Numbered from the stretch's first letter, positions 18,180 to 26,984 are shown. The stretch: 64,000 nt of DNA from Aquimarina pacifica (GCF_000520955.1 NZ_JACC01000009.1:1-64000), one strand, 5' to 3'. Notes: generated from the letters alone by a model not told the origin. Made by a program: numbers and translations.

Positions 18180-18637
18180 AAAGTGGGGTCAAAATAAAGG
18201 CATTTACATTAACAGAGATCAGTGTCGTTATTGTGATTTCTGCAATTGTTGCAGGATTGGCTTTTTCAGTACTCAATATCGTGCAAAGAAATATGCAAAC
18301 GATTGGGGCAAATTATGAATACCAGGAGCAAATACAAGGATTAGAGGTAGCTTTAACCATTGATTTTAATGATTTTACTTCTGTAAAATGGAACCCCGTT
18401 GAGAATCAATTGATAATGTCATCACCTATAAATCAGCGTGTATATTTGTTTACAAATGATAGTATATCAACTGAGATTAATACATTCGATGTGCGGATCA
18501 AAGAAAAGGTGTTTTATTTTGAAGGCAAATCAGTAAACTCGGGTGATATTGATGCTGTTAAACTAATATTTGATAATACCAGAGAGGCACATCGTGTATT
18601 TGTGTCTAAACATAATGACCCGACGATACATTTCTAG
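18176..18637 (+). CDS. Minor pseudopilin (GspJ/PilW-like)
   Basis: The class III signal KIKA precedes FTLTE (Phe+1, Glu+5) and the hydrophobic helix ISVVIVISAIVAGLAFSVL. The C-terminal beta-rich part (about residues 55-153) contains NQLIMSSPINQRVYLFT and a strand-rich end, like GspJ-type proteins. At 153 aa it is somewhat short. It starts within the ATGA overlap with the previous pseudopilin and precedes the GspF-like gene by 3 nt. Confidence 0.78.
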   Translation: MKSGVKIKAFTLTEISVVIVISAIVAGLAFSVLNIVQRNMQTIGANYEYQEQIQGLEVALTIDFNDFTSVKWNPVENQLIMSSPINQRVYLFTNDSISTEINTFDVRIKEKVFYFEGKSVNSGDIDAVKLIFDNTREAHRVFVSKHNDPTIHF

Positions 18638-18640
18638 ACT

Positions 18641-19771
18641 ATGGGAATTAAAATAGAAAAAGCAAAAAAAAGAGAAAAAGAAGAACATTCTTTTGACCTC
18701 TCTGCAATATTAACTAAAGAGATTACACTTTTTGGCAGTGCATTTAATAGTAAAAAGAAAGAACAATGGTATGCTGAATTGAGTGTGCTATTAAAATCAG
18801 GGATAGATCTTAGAAGTGGGTTGAGTCTGTTATCAGAAACCCAGAAAAAGGAAAAAGATCAAAAGCTTATGGCGTCTATGGTGGATAAGTTAATCGCAGG
18901 AAGTTCTTTCTCAGAGATAATAAAATCGGATAAGAATTTTACCGACTACGAATATTATGCAATAAAAATAGGAGAACAGACAGGAGAGCTAGCAAAGATT
19001 GCTGTAGAACTTAGTGAATTTTATAAGCGAAAGAATGAGTTGCGAAGAGAAATTGTTTCGGCACTTACTTATCCTATTATTGTGCTATGTACGGCAATGA
19101 TTGTTATTATTTTTATGCTTAGATATGTGGTTCCTATGTTTGTAGATATTTTTAAGCAAAATCAAGTAGAACTACCCAAAATTACCAAAGGGATTATTAA
19201 TTTTTCTAATTTTATGGGTGATAATGGTTTGTTGTTACTTCTATTAGGTCTTATCATGATAGGAGGGGTGTTTTTTGTTTCAAAAAAAGTCTGGTTTCGT
19301 AAAATATTAGGGAACGTTCAGCTAAAGCTACCTATTTTGGGTAATTACTTTAATAGGATCTATATGGCACAATTTACACAAGCAATAGCCTTATTAACTT
19401 CTGCAAAGGTTCCTATGGTAGAAAGTATGGATTTGGTTAAAAATATGATAGATTTCTATCCGTTGCAAGAGGGGTTACGTACAGCAAAAAAAATGGTGTT
19501 AGCCGGAGACTCCTTGAGTAAATCATTTTCTCAAAGCCCAATTTTTGATAAAAAAATGATTGCCATGATGCGTGTGGCAGAAGAGACTAATCAGACAGAA
19601 TTTATTTTTCAGAAATTAAGTGAGCAATATAATCAACAGGTAAAGTATCAATCTCAAGTTATATCTAATGTGCTCAATCCTTTACTAACTATATTCGTTG
19701 GGATTATTGTTGGTGTTATTTTGATTGCCATGTATTTACCTATGTTTAGGTTATCTAGTGTGATGGGGTGA
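18641..19771 (+). CDS. GspF/PilC-like inner-membrane platform protein
   Basis: This polytopic protein couples the assembly ATPase to pilin extraction. Two T2SSF domains are visible (about residues 40-165 and 240-365), each with a conserved G-Y-A-I/V-GEQTGEL-type motif (YYAIKIGEQTGELAK, and AMMRVAEETNQTEF in the second). Membrane helices lie near 145-165, 195-215 and 350-370. Length 376 aa is typical. It is the last gene of the operon. Confidence 0.92.
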   Translation: MGIKIEKAKKREKEEHSFDLSAILTKEITLFGSAFNSKKKEQWYAELSVLLKSGIDLRSGLSLLSETQKKEKDQKLMASMVDKLIAGSSFSEIIKSDKNFTDYEYYAIKIGEQTGELAKIAVELSEFYKRKNELRREIVSALTYPIIVLCTAMIVIIFMLRYVVPMFVDIFKQNQVELPKITKGIINFSNFMGDNGLLLLLLGLIMIGGVFFVSKKVWFRKILGNVQLKLPILGNYFNRIYMAQFTQAIALLTSAKVPMVESMDLVKNMIDFYPLQEGLRTAKKMVLAGDSLSKSFSQSPIFDKKMIAMMRVAEETNQTEFIFQKLSEQYNQQVKYQSQVISNVLNPLLTIFVGIIVGVILIAMYLPMFRLSSVMG

Positions 19772-19846
19772 TTTTTGGACTTGAATTGTGATAAAAAAAT
19801 GATGCCTAATAAATTTTAAAAGGAGAATAGTTTATTCGGGATTAGT

Positions 19847-19854
19847 TATATTTG
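19847..19854 (+). promoter_or_regulatory. -7 promoter box for the TerB-like gene
   Basis: TATATTTG matches the consensus and lies 21 nt before the ATG at 19876. It decides the start: a TTG inside this box (19852) would extend the ORF by 8 codons but would not be in the transcript. Confidence 0.65.
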
Positions 19855-19875
19855 CGGCAAATTAAACAAAAGAAC

Positions 19876-20310
19876 ATGATATCAATATCTGATTTATTTG
19901 ATAGTGGATTTCAGAAGAGAAATCAGGACCATTTTGCTGCAATTGTAAAAGTTGCTATGAGTGACGGAATTATCACAGAAGAAGAAAAAGCTTTTTTAGA
20001 TAGATTAGCCAGAAGGCTAGATATTTCTGAGAATGATTATAAAGAGATTTTAAAAGATTATAATTCTCATCCTATTAACCCTCCTAGTAGCTATGAGAAG
20101 CGCTTAGAGAGATTATTTGATTTGTCTAGAATGGTATATGCAGATAATATTAAAGGAGATGAACAAGTAGTTTTATTACAAAAGCTTAGTATTGGTTTAG
20201 GGTTTAGTACAGAAAATGCAAAGTACATCGTTGATAAAGCACTAAGTCTAGTGGATCAAGGTGTAGATAGTGAAGAGTTTGCAGAAGAAATTAAAAACAT
20301 GAACAGATAA
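19876..20310 (+). CDS. TerB-like / DjlA-N-like helical protein
   Basis: A 144-aa all-helical protein beginning MISISDLFDSG. AAIVKVAMSDGIITEEEKAFLDRLA is split by family-typical residues (first segment AKVAMSDG-type, then E-E-E-K), the acidic motif of TerB/DjlA-N domains that can bind a metal. A second copy-like helix set (YADNIKGDEQVVLLQKL) completes the domain. TerB proteins link to tellurite resistance and membrane stress, but in flavobacteria single TerB genes are poorly known. It is monocistronic and shares a terminator with the convergent histidine kinase gene. Confidence 0.75.
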   Translation: MISISDLFDSGFQKRNQDHFAAIVKVAMSDGIITEEEKAFLDRLARRLDISENDYKEILKDYNSHPINPPSSYEKRLERLFDLSRMVYADNIKGDEQVVLLQKLSIGLGFSTENAKYIVDKALSLVDQGVDSEEFAEEIKNMNR

Positions 20311-20381
20311 AATATAATTATCTGTTACATAGTAATCCATTACGCTTTTTCAGTAGAATTAAAGTTTTGGAAAAAGTTTAT

Positions 20382-20408
20382 AAAAAGCTGCCTATTCGGC
20401 AGCTTTTT
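20382..20408. terminator. Bidirectional terminator between convergent genes
   Basis: An 11-bp stem (AAAAAGCTGCC / GGCAGCTTTTT, 5-nt loop) with flanking A- and T-runs. It covers the TAG stop of the leftward histidine kinase and ends the rightward TerB-like transcript. Confidence 0.85.
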
Positions 20409-21933
20409 TTGCTATTTGTTTTATTATTTTATACAATAATTCTTCCTGCTCAAATGGTTTTGCGATAAAATCATCCATACCAGACTTTAGACATTTATCT
20501 TTTGTGGCATCATCTGATTTTCCAGAGAATCCTATAATGGGTAGTCCAGAAATAAATTTATCTCCGTAATTGTTTCTTATCATTTTAGTAACTTGATAGC
20601 CGTCGAGTTGAGAGATGTTAAGGTCCATCAATATTAGATCATATTTACGACGTTCGATGTAGGTGATAGCATCCTGTCCGTTGATCGCAATATCTATAAA
20701 GAAATTCCCGGTAGCAATTAATATTTTCATAATTAAAAACTGAGTAATTTCCTCGTCTTCTACAACCAATATTCTATACTTATTAGAGCTTTCAGGAAGT
20801 GAATAGTTTTTCTTTTTTCTTTTGGGGGTAGTTTTTGTGATTTCAAATTTGAAAGGGAGCTTGATATTAAAAGTGGTGCCTTTATCAGGTTTACTTTCCA
20901 CTTTTATTTCTCCATTTAATAGGTCGACAAGATTTTTTACAATTGCTAACCCTAATCCAGTTCCCGTAATTCGTTTATCAAGATTAAAACGTGTAAACCT
21001 ATCAAAAAGATGAGGAATATCCTCCTCTAGTATTCCTAGACCTGTATCTTCAATCTTAAAATTAAGGCTCAGTTTATTAGTTCGCTGATAGTTTTTTGTT
21101 ACCGAAAGCGTAATTTTTCCCTCTTCTGTAAATTTGAAGGCATTGTTTAAAATATTATTAATTATCTGATAGGTACGTGTGCGATCCCCGATCAAATATT
21201 CCTGAATTCCTGGTTCAATATTTGTCTCAAATATCAATCCTTTTTCTTCTGCAATTTTAGAATACGATTCATCAAAACCATCAACTAGGTTGAGAAAGGC
21301 GAATCGCTCTTCTACTACCCTTAAGGTGCCAGATTCTATTTTAGATATATCTATCATATCATCTATTAACGCATTAAGGTGACGACTTTCTCTTTTTATT
21401 ATCCTAGCGAGTTCTTCTTGTTCGAAAGTTAGATGTGTTTTCTCTAAAATTTCTACAAACCCCATGATAGCGGTAAGCGGTGTTCGAATTTCATGATTAA
21501 TATTCGCTATAAAACTATTCTTGAATTCTTCTTTCTCAAGGAGATATTTGTTTTTCAGTTCTAATTCGCGAGCGATAAGAATAGATTCATTTTTTTGTTG
21601 TGCAATTTGATTTAATTCCTTGTATTTTAAGGTGTAATCAAACAGTATAATTTTTATTTCTGATGGGTTGAATGTAATGGAAATATCACATATTCTATCA
21701 GTTACTAAGTCAGTTAGATGAATACACGGAAAATTAAGACCATCTTGTATTGTTGGGTCATTCTTCTCGAATCCTTGTAGTACCTGAAAAAATGGGTGAG
21801 CATCAAAAATCGAAGTGCCTTTAGTCCAATTAAAAAGAGTTTGCGTAGTTTCTATAATCTCATAGTCATAAGAAATTTCTAGCGTCTGCAATTGTGGGTT
21901 AAAATGTAAATGGTCAATTTGCTGGATAGTCAT
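20392..21933 (-). CDS. Soluble hybrid histidine kinase with receiver domain
   Basis: Domains in order: an N-terminal sensory region of PAS-like size (1-120), a coiled-coil (about 120-150), HisKA with the phosphoryl-acceptor His in NINHEIRTPLTAIMGF (about 152), HATPase with N box NNILNNAFKF, G1 EDTGLGI and G2 GTGLGLAIV, and a receiver (about 385-505) with ILVVEDEE, acceptor Asp in LILMDLN, and Lys in DDFIAKPFE. No membrane helix is visible, so it is cytosolic. It starts 4 nt after the small GTPase gene, which makes the GTPase or its partner a candidate input. No DNA-binding output lies nearby. Confidence 0.92.
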   Translation of the reverse strand: MTIQQIDHLHFNPQLQTLEISYDYEIIETTQTLFNWTKGTSIFDAHPFFQVLQGFEKNDPTIQDGLNFPCIHLTDLVTDRICDISITFNPSEIKIILFDYTLKYKELNQIAQQKNESILIARELELKNKYLLEKEEFKNSFIANINHEIRTPLTAIMGFVEILEKTHLTFEQEELARIIKRESRHLNALIDDMIDISKIESGTLRVVEERFAFLNLVDGFDESYSKIAEEKGLIFETNIEPGIQEYLIGDRTRTYQIINNILNNAFKFTEEGKITLSVTKNYQRTNKLSLNFKIEDTGLGILEEDIPHLFDRFTRFNLDKRITGTGLGLAIVKNLVDLLNGEIKVESKPDKGTTFNIKLPFKFEITKTTPKRKKKNYSLPESSNKYRILVVEDEEITQFLIMKILIATGNFFIDIAINGQDAITYIERRKYDLILMDLNISQLDGYQVTKMIRNNYGDKFISGLPIIGFSGKSDDATKDKCLKSGMDDFIAKPFEQEELLYKIIKQIAKKAAE

Positions 21934-21937
21934 TCGA

Positions 21938-22435
21938 TTAAGTAGTTATTTCTATGGATAAGTCAGAAAAGAATTGCTGAACATTTTTGTTCGTTTTTGC
22001 ACTAGTTAAACAATCAAAAGGAATGTCTTTGGATTTTAAGGCAGCAATCATCTCCTTCTCATTTACCAAATCCAATTTATTACCTAATACTTTTGTAGGA
22101 ACCTTGTAGTTTTCTTTTAAGTAGGTAAGATCTTTATTTAGATGTATATACGTGTCTTCTCTAGTTAAATCAAAAACATAAATAAAGGCGTGTGATCCCA
22201 AAAGGTATGATTTTCGGGTATCTTCAACGCTATTAGAATGTCCCTCTGCATCCCAAATGATCATAGATAATTCTCGGCCATCGGGTAATATTACTACTTT
22301 CTTTTTTATCTGGACTCCTAGAGTAACTTTATACTCCTCAGAAAATTCGTTATCAATAAAACGCTTAAAGAGCGAAGTTTTTCCGACACCGAAGTGCCCC
22401 AGGAGTACTACTTTCTTAGACAATTTCATCTGCAA
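21938..22435 (-). CDS. Rab/Ras-like small GTPase
   Basis: A bacterial member of the small GTPase superfamily, 165 aa. G1/P-loop GHFGVGKT is at residues 13-20, the switch I Thr in VTLGVQI (T38), G3 WDAEGH at 61-66, G4 NKLD at 119-122 and G5 TSAK at 144-147. All five boxes are present, so it should bind GTP. The catalytic Gln of Rab proteins (WDTAGQ) is His here (H66), as in translation GTPases. No prenylation site exists. The start overlaps the upstream gene by 20 nt and the kinase follows after 4 nt, so the three are co-translated. MglA-like signalling is a reasonable comparison, not a proof. Confidence 0.9.
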   Translation of the reverse strand: MQMKLSKKVVLLGHFGVGKTSLFKRFIDNEFSEEYKVTLGVQIKKKVVILPDGRELSMIIWDAEGHSNSVEDTRKSYLLGSHAFIYVFDLTREDTYIHLNKDLTYLKENYKVPTKVLGNKLDLVNEKEMIAALKSKDIPFDCLTSAKTNKNVQQFFSDLSIEITT

Positions 22436-23240
22436 AATGTTTTTTTAATTTTTGTGTAAAAAGGGTACTGTTTTCTAAATCTTTGCTAGAGATATTATGT
22501 GTTGCAAAATCGATGATTTGATCTTCTAGTACTTCTTTAAACATCATAGTATATGCTCCGGATATTACCGCAGCTACATAGTATGAGTAAAAGTTTTGGA
22601 TATGTATGGTAAATAATTCGTATTCGATTAACTCTAAATTTTGATCTCCTCCTTCAAAAGCGTCTTCTACAAAACTCTTAATAGCCGTAAGCATACCTGC
22701 AACCATTTCTTTGTCAATTGTATTGTCTGATAGAGGGCTGTAATCTGCGATTAATATACCAGAATTTTTTTCTATGACAAACATTTGAACCAATCGGGGT
22801 TTATTATAATCACTAATGGCCAGATCTCCTTCAGTAATCCCTTGCGCCTTAGCAGCAGTTCTTCTAAACCAGTTCTTGAATGAAAAAGCTTTTCGAGTAT
22901 TTCTACTGATGTTTTCACTAAGAAGTCTCATTTCCTGAGCAATATACTTTTTGATCATCTTTCCGATAATAGGAAATAATGCTTCTACTACGGCGTCCTG
23001 AGAGTTCTTTATTTCTTCTTTTAATGCCTCTGTAATAGTTGGGCCTAGTGTTTTTGGGATTTCACGAACAAAGTCATCTAATTTGTCATCAATAATAGGA
23101 TCTACTTTATAAGAAAGTTCCTTTTTCTGATGAACAATTTTGGTTAACTCTTCAACTTTTTCGGCAAGAGAATCAGTAAATTCTTTTTCTTCGGTAAGAA
23201 GAAGTTCTTTAAGAATTTTAAGTTTATCCTGCTCTTCCAT
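22416..23240 (-). CDS. Putative GTPase partner, similar to the N-terminal region of some OmpA-family proteins
   Basis: The N-terminal third is helical and charged (about 1-60). The middle has LGPTITEALKEEI, VVEALFPIIGKMIKKYI and SFKNWFRR...AKAQGITEGDLAI motifs, then a beta-rich C-terminal domain (about 150-265; VQMFVIEKNSGILIADYS, then a helix, then YELFTIHIQNFYSYYVAAVI) whose order of strands and helices suggests a longin/roadblock-like fold. I recall the same motifs in longer proteins called OmpA family in several phyla; the OmpA domain is missing here. It precedes and overlaps the small GTPase gene, as a roadblock-type regulator (MglB) would. Function is inference. Confidence 0.72.
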   Translation of the reverse strand: MEEQDKLKILKELLLTEEKEFTDSLAEKVEELTKIVHQKKELSYKVDPIIDDKLDDFVREIPKTLGPTITEALKEEIKNSQDAVVEALFPIIGKMIKKYIAQEMRLLSENISRNTRKAFSFKNWFRRTAAKAQGITEGDLAISDYNKPRLVQMFVIEKNSGILIADYSPLSDNTIDKEMVAGMLTAIKSFVEDAFEGGDQNLELIEYELFTIHIQNFYSYYVAAVISGAYTMMFKEVLEDQIIDFATHNISSKDLENSTLFTQKLKKHFADEIV

Positions 23241-23258
23241 AATTTTTGAAGATTTGGA

Positions 23259-23612
23259 TTACTTTTGACTTATTTTTTCACCTAGAGAAATAAGAAGATT
23301 TCCCAATGTTTTTTTGTCAACTTTATTAGCATCTAATTGTTCTGCTTTTTCGGTAAGCTGATCTTCTAATTCGGTAATTCTAATGTTGATGTCTGTACTT
23401 AGATTATCAATTGCAAGATTTAATTCTTTGCGTGAATCCTCTATAAAATCTTCTAGTTCTTTCTTCTTAGAATCAATATCTTTTTTTACTTTTTCAAATT
23501 CTGAATTATAAGCAGCAATATTGTCCCCAAAAATTAAGTTTTTGATTGCCTCTATTTTTGAAGAAGGATCAATAGATTTATTTTCTTCAACAGCTTGAGT
23601 TTCTTTAGCCAT
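23259..23612 (-). CDS. Coiled-coil protein of the GTPase operon
   Basis: A 117-aa soluble protein. After IEAIKNLIFGDNIAAY (about residues 18-33) a long coiled-coil follows (about 38-95; EFEKVKKDIDSKKKELEDF, then repeated I/L heptads), and it ends in a short helix (LGNLLISLGEKI). No catalytic motif is seen. It is first of the four-gene operon and 18 nt upstream of the GTPase partner. It probably scaffolds or oligomerises with that protein; this is inference. Confidence 0.7.
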   Translation of the reverse strand: MAKETQAVEENKSIDPSSKIEAIKNLIFGDNIAAYNSEFEKVKKDIDSKKKELEDFIEDSRKELNLAIDNLSTDINIRITELEDQLTEKAEQLDANKVDKKTLGNLLISLGEKISQK

Positions 23613-23979
23613 TTTTGGTTTGAGTATTAAGTTGTTATTTTGGTATTACGTAAAATTAACATAAAAACGCTAAAACATACTGATATTCATCAATAATGTT
23701 ATGCGTAATGATAGTAAAGTATCAGTTTTTATGAAAATATTCATCGCTTTTATAAGTATAGAGGCAAAATGTATGCCATTATAGCTTGCTTTGCTGCTGA
23801 AAATTCTAAATCGAGTATAAAAACAAAGTAAGTTCTTATTCTTTTTTTAATGATTTTGATGTAAAGTTACTGTTATCAAATTCACAGAAGCACAAATAAA
23901 TCTGCAAAGGTGTTTCTAAAAAGTAATCCTAATTTATTTTAATGTGTAAAAAATTGCGTTATTTTCCTTTTCTAACAGG
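23613..23979. other. Intergenic region fbp to the GTPase operon
   Basis: Low-complexity AT-rich sequence of 367 bp. It must hold the leftward operon promoter; the best partial match is TAATTTTA on the minus strand near 23657. I see no gene, terminator or repeat here. Confidence 0.4.
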
Positions 23980-24978
23980 TTATTTCATAAACGATTCTGC
24001 CTTGTCGACCATGTTTTTACTACCACAGATAAAAGGAGTTCGCTCATGTAACTCAGTTGGTTTTAGGTCCATAATACGTCGGTGTCCATCACTGGCTTTG
24101 CCTCCTGCTTGTTCAGCAATAAATGCCATAGGGTTACATTCGTATAATAAACGAAGTTTTCCATTAGGAGAGGTAGAGGTGCTAGGGTACATATAAATAC
24201 CACCTTTGATCATGTTACGATGAATATCACTTACTAACGAACCAATATACCTAGAAGTGTAAGGGCGATCATCTTCTTCTTTTTGACAATATTTTATGTA
24301 GTTTTTTATTCCCTGAGGAAAATGAACATAATTTCCTTCATTTACAGAATAGATATGCCCATCTTCTGGAAAACGCATGTTTGGGTGTGATAAATAATAG
24401 GTTCCTAATGCAGGGTTTAATGTGAAACCATTAACACCGTGTCCTGTAGTGTATACAAGCATTGTAGATGTTCCATAGATAATATATCCAGCGGCAACTT
24501 GTAAGTTACCCGGTTGTAAAAAATCATCTATTGTTACAGGTGTTCCTGGTGGTGTAATTCTTCGATAGACCGAGAATATAGTACCAACAGATACATTTAC
24601 ATCAATATTAGAACTTCCGTCCAAAGGATCCATTAATACAACATAATTATTGCGATGATCATTATTTTGCCCTTTGATTGTGATAAACTCATCATTTTCT
24701 TCTGAGGCAATACCACATACAATTTCTCTGTTTGTTAGCGTATTGATAAAGGTTTCATTGGCAAGTACATCAAGCTTTTGTTGGTCTTCTCCTTGTATGT
24801 TTGTTTGCCCAACTGCACCAGTAATGTCTACAAGACCAGCTTTGTTTACTTCGTGATTCACCATTTTTGCAGCTAGTCTGATTGAATTAATCAAACGAGA
24901 AAGCTCTCCGCTTGCAAACGGAAAATCTTTTTGGTTCTCAATAATAAACTCTCCTAAGGTTTGATTTTCTCTTGACAT
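23980..24978 (-). CDS. fbp: Fructose-1,6-bisphosphatase class 1
   Basis: This gluconeogenic enzyme hydrolyses fructose 1,6-bisphosphate. The metal/substrate signature [17 protein letters not shown] is present (about residues 116-132), with the acidic sites EEND upstream and [31 protein letters not shown] downstream, all typical of class 1. Length 332 aa is standard. It is likely a single transcription unit, since the GTPase operon starts 367 bp downstream on the same strand and the acetyltransferase upstream is divergent. Confidence 0.96.
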   Translation of the reverse strand: MSRENQTLGEFIIENQKDFPFASGELSRLINSIRLAAKMVNHEVNKAGLVDITGAVGQTNIQGEDQQKLDVLANETFINTLTNREIVCGIASEENDEFITIKGQNNDHRNNYVVLMDPLDGSSNIDVNVSVGTIFSVYRRITPPGTPVTIDDFLQPGNLQVAAGYIIYGTSTMLVYTTGHGVNGFTLNPALGTYYLSHPNMRFPEDGHIYSVNEGNYVHFPQGIKNYIKYCQKEEDDRPYTSRYIGSLVSDIHRNMIKGGIYMYPSTSTSPNGKLRLLYECNPMAFIAEQAGGKASDGHRRIMDLKPTELHERTPFICGSKNMVDKAESFMK

Positions 24979-25002
24979 GTATGATGCGTTTTGTTTTGTT
25001 GC

Positions 25003-25010
25003 AAAAGTAT
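25003..25010 (-). promoter_or_regulatory. -7 promoter box for fbp
   Basis: On the minus strand TACTTTTG matches TAnnTTTG, 25 nt before the fbp ATG. No clear -33 TTG accompanies it. Confidence 0.5.
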
Positions 25011-25123
25011 TGTTTTTAAATAAACTATAAGTGAACTCATCTTGACTTTTTATAATTTACTATAAAAAAATAATTTTAGGAAATATTGATTGAGAAAATT
25101 CTCTTTTTTGCGACTCATTTTTA

Positions 25124-25131
25124 TAGTTTTG
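25124..25131 (+). promoter_or_regulatory. -7 promoter box for the acetyltransferase gene
   Basis: TAGTTTTG matches TAnnTTTG and lies 15 nt before the ATG at 25147. If used, the upstream TTG at 25090 cannot be the start codon. Confidence 0.45.
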
Positions 25132-25146
25132 ATAAACTTTTCTTTT

Positions 25147-25626
25147 ATGGACTATATAATTAGAGATGCAACCGAGAAAGATATGCCTCAGGTTTTAGCA
25201 TTAATTCAAGAATTAGCAACTTTTGAGAAAGAGCCAGAAGCTGTTGAGATAAATGTAGAAGAGTTGTGCCGAGAAGGTTTTGGTAGCCATCCTCTTTTTC
25301 ATTGTTTTGTTGCAGAAGTTAGTAACAAAATTGTAGGAATCGCTTTGGTATATTATCGTTTTTCTACCTGGAAAGGCAGGTCTATTCATCTAGAAGATCT
25401 TATTGTAAATGAATCAATGAGAGGAACAGGAATAGGTAATGCATTATATAGCGAAGTCCTTAAATATGCCAAGTCAAAGGGAGTGCGAAGAGTAGAATGG
25501 GTAGTGTTGGACTGGAATAAAAATGCCATAGATTTCTATGAAAAAAGTGGAGCCCGATTACTCAAAGACTGGTATCTCGTACAAATGGATCAGGAAGGAA
25601 TTCAGGCATTTGTTTCTAAGTTGTAG
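25147..25626 (+). CDS. GNAT acetyltransferase, spermidine/diamine N-acetyltransferase-like
   Basis: A 159-aa GNAT protein beginning MDYIIRDATEKDMPQ. I chose this ATG over a TTG 19 codons upstream because the family starts here and the extension is only a hydrophobic stretch. FEKEPEAV near residue 30 and WKGRSIHLEDL before the acetyl-CoA loop RGTGIGNALY (about 98-107) are typical of the spermidine/spermine N1-acetyltransferase group, as is the C-terminal FYEKSGARLLKDW. A polyamine substrate is likely but other amines are possible. It is 54 bp upstream of lysC. Confidence 0.85.
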   Translation: MDYIIRDATEKDMPQVLALIQELATFEKEPEAVEINVEELCREGFGSHPLFHCFVAEVSNKIVGIALVYYRFSTWKGRSIHLEDLIVNESMRGTGIGNALYSEVLKYAKSKGVRRVEWVVLDWNKNAIDFYEKSGARLLKDWYLVQMDQEGIQAFVSKL

Positions 25627-25679
25627 CCTTTTGACTGGGTATGATAATTTTGTTAAGATTAATGATTAAATGCATATAA

Positions 25680-26930
25680 ATGAGGGTTTTTAAATTCGGT
25701 GGGGCATCAGTAAAAGATGCCGATGGTGTAAAAAATGTAATAAAGGTCTTGCATCAAACCGGTTTTGATAAACTTGTTATTGTGGTTTCTGCGATGGGTA
25801 AAACAACCAATGCACTAGAAAAGATTGTGACGTCATATCTTAATAATGATCCAATATGTTCACAACAAGTACAGGATTTAAAAACCTATCATATATCTAT
25901 TATAACGCAGCTTTTCAGAAGTCCACAACATCCGATTTTTGAACATATAAATGATTGGTTTTTTGATCTGGAAACTTTTTTTAGTAAAAATGAATCGAAA
26001 CAATACGAATATGTTTATGATCAGATTGTACCATATGGCGAACTTATCTCGACGACCATAGTTAGTACATACCTTAATTACAAAGGATACAAAAATGAAT
26101 GGGTAGATGCACGTCACATAATCAAAACGGATATCGGATATAGAGATGCAGAGATTTTATGGAAGGAGACGCAGGATCATATTAATTCAAAAATCAACAA
26201 AAATGGACTTAGTGTTACTCAGGGTTTTATAGGTGGTTATGGGGATAGTACTACAACCTTGGGTAGAGAAGGAAGTGATTATACTGCAGGTATTTTGGGG
26301 TATTGTCTAGATGCTACTAGTGTAAGTATTTGGAAAGATGTTCCTGGGATTCTTAATGCAGATCCACGGACTTTTAAAAACACACAATTACTCTCTCATA
26401 TTTCTTATAGCGAAGCTATAGAGCTTGCATTTTACGGAGCATCAATAATTCATCCTAAGACAATTCAGCCATTACAGAGAAAAGAAATACCATTGTATGT
26501 TAAATCATTTCTTAATCCTAATGAATCCGGAACTTCTGTAAAAAAAGGGCAGCCTTTGGACCCACATCTCCCTTGCTATATTGTGAAAAAGAACCAAATA
26601 TTGCTGTCTCTTTCTTCGTTAGATTTTTCGTTTATCGTTGAAGAAAATATCAGCCAAATTTTCAGCCTTTTTCATGAATATCATATAAAAGTAACATTAA
26701 TCCAAAATTCTGCAATTAGTTTTTCTGTATGTCTTGATGACCCATTTAGTCATTTTGAACAGTTGTTAAATATTCTAAGCAAAAGATATAGGGTCGTCTA
26801 TAATACAAATGTCTCTTTGTTTACAATCAGACATTTTACAAGTCAAGCGATTAAGCAACTTGAGAAGGATAAGACTATTTTGGTAAAGCAAACAACCAGA
26901 GAGACCTATCAGATCGTTAGTAAGGATTAG
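25680..26930 (+). CDS. lysC: Aspartate kinase
   Basis: This monofunctional aspartokinase catalyses the first step of lysine/threonine/methionine synthesis. The kinase domain starts FKFGGASVKDADG (nucleotide site) and includes VIVVSAMGKTT, TQGFIGGYGDSTTTLGREG (substrate loop) and WKDVPGILNADPR. The C-terminal third (about residues 290-416) is two weak ACT-like regulatory repeats (KNQILLSLSSLDFSF and later). 416 aa is slightly shorter than enterobacterial LysC but usual for Bacteroidetes. Confidence 0.93.
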   Translation: MRVFKFGGASVKDADGVKNVIKVLHQTGFDKLVIVVSAMGKTTNALEKIVTSYLNNDPICSQQVQDLKTYHISIITQLFRSPQHPIFEHINDWFFDLETFFSKNESKQYEYVYDQIVPYGELISTTIVSTYLNYKGYKNEWVDARHIIKTDIGYRDAEILWKETQDHINSKINKNGLSVTQGFIGGYGDSTTTLGREGSDYTAGILGYCLDATSVSIWKDVPGILNADPRTFKNTQLLSHISYSEAIELAFYGASIIHPKTIQPLQRKEIPLYVKSFLNPNESGTSVKKGQPLDPHLPCYIVKKNQILLSLSSLDFSFIVEENISQIFSLFHEYHIKVTLIQNSAISFSVCLDDPFSHFEQLLNILSKRYRVVYNTNVSLFTIRHFTSQAIKQLEKDKTILVKQTTRETYQIVSKD

Positions 26931-26954
26931 TAATAAAGATTCGTGTAATTTGGT

Positions 26955-26962
26955 TATATTTG
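26955..26962 (+). promoter_or_regulatory. -7 promoter box for the OlsF-like gene
   Basis: TATATTTG is a perfect -7 match 22 nt before the ATG at 26985, and lies just after the lysC stop. No -33 TTG at the standard distance. Confidence 0.6.
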
Positions 26963-26984
26963 TCGTTAGCGTAAATTGTATTGA

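Noticed and set aside
19852-19875. TTG start extending the TerB-like gene by 8 codons
   Set aside because: It lies inside the TATATTTG promoter box, so it would not be on the mRNA.
23613-23979. Small RNA or gene in the fbp to GTPase operon gap
   Set aside because: No stem-loop with T-run, no frame and no promoter pair could be supported.
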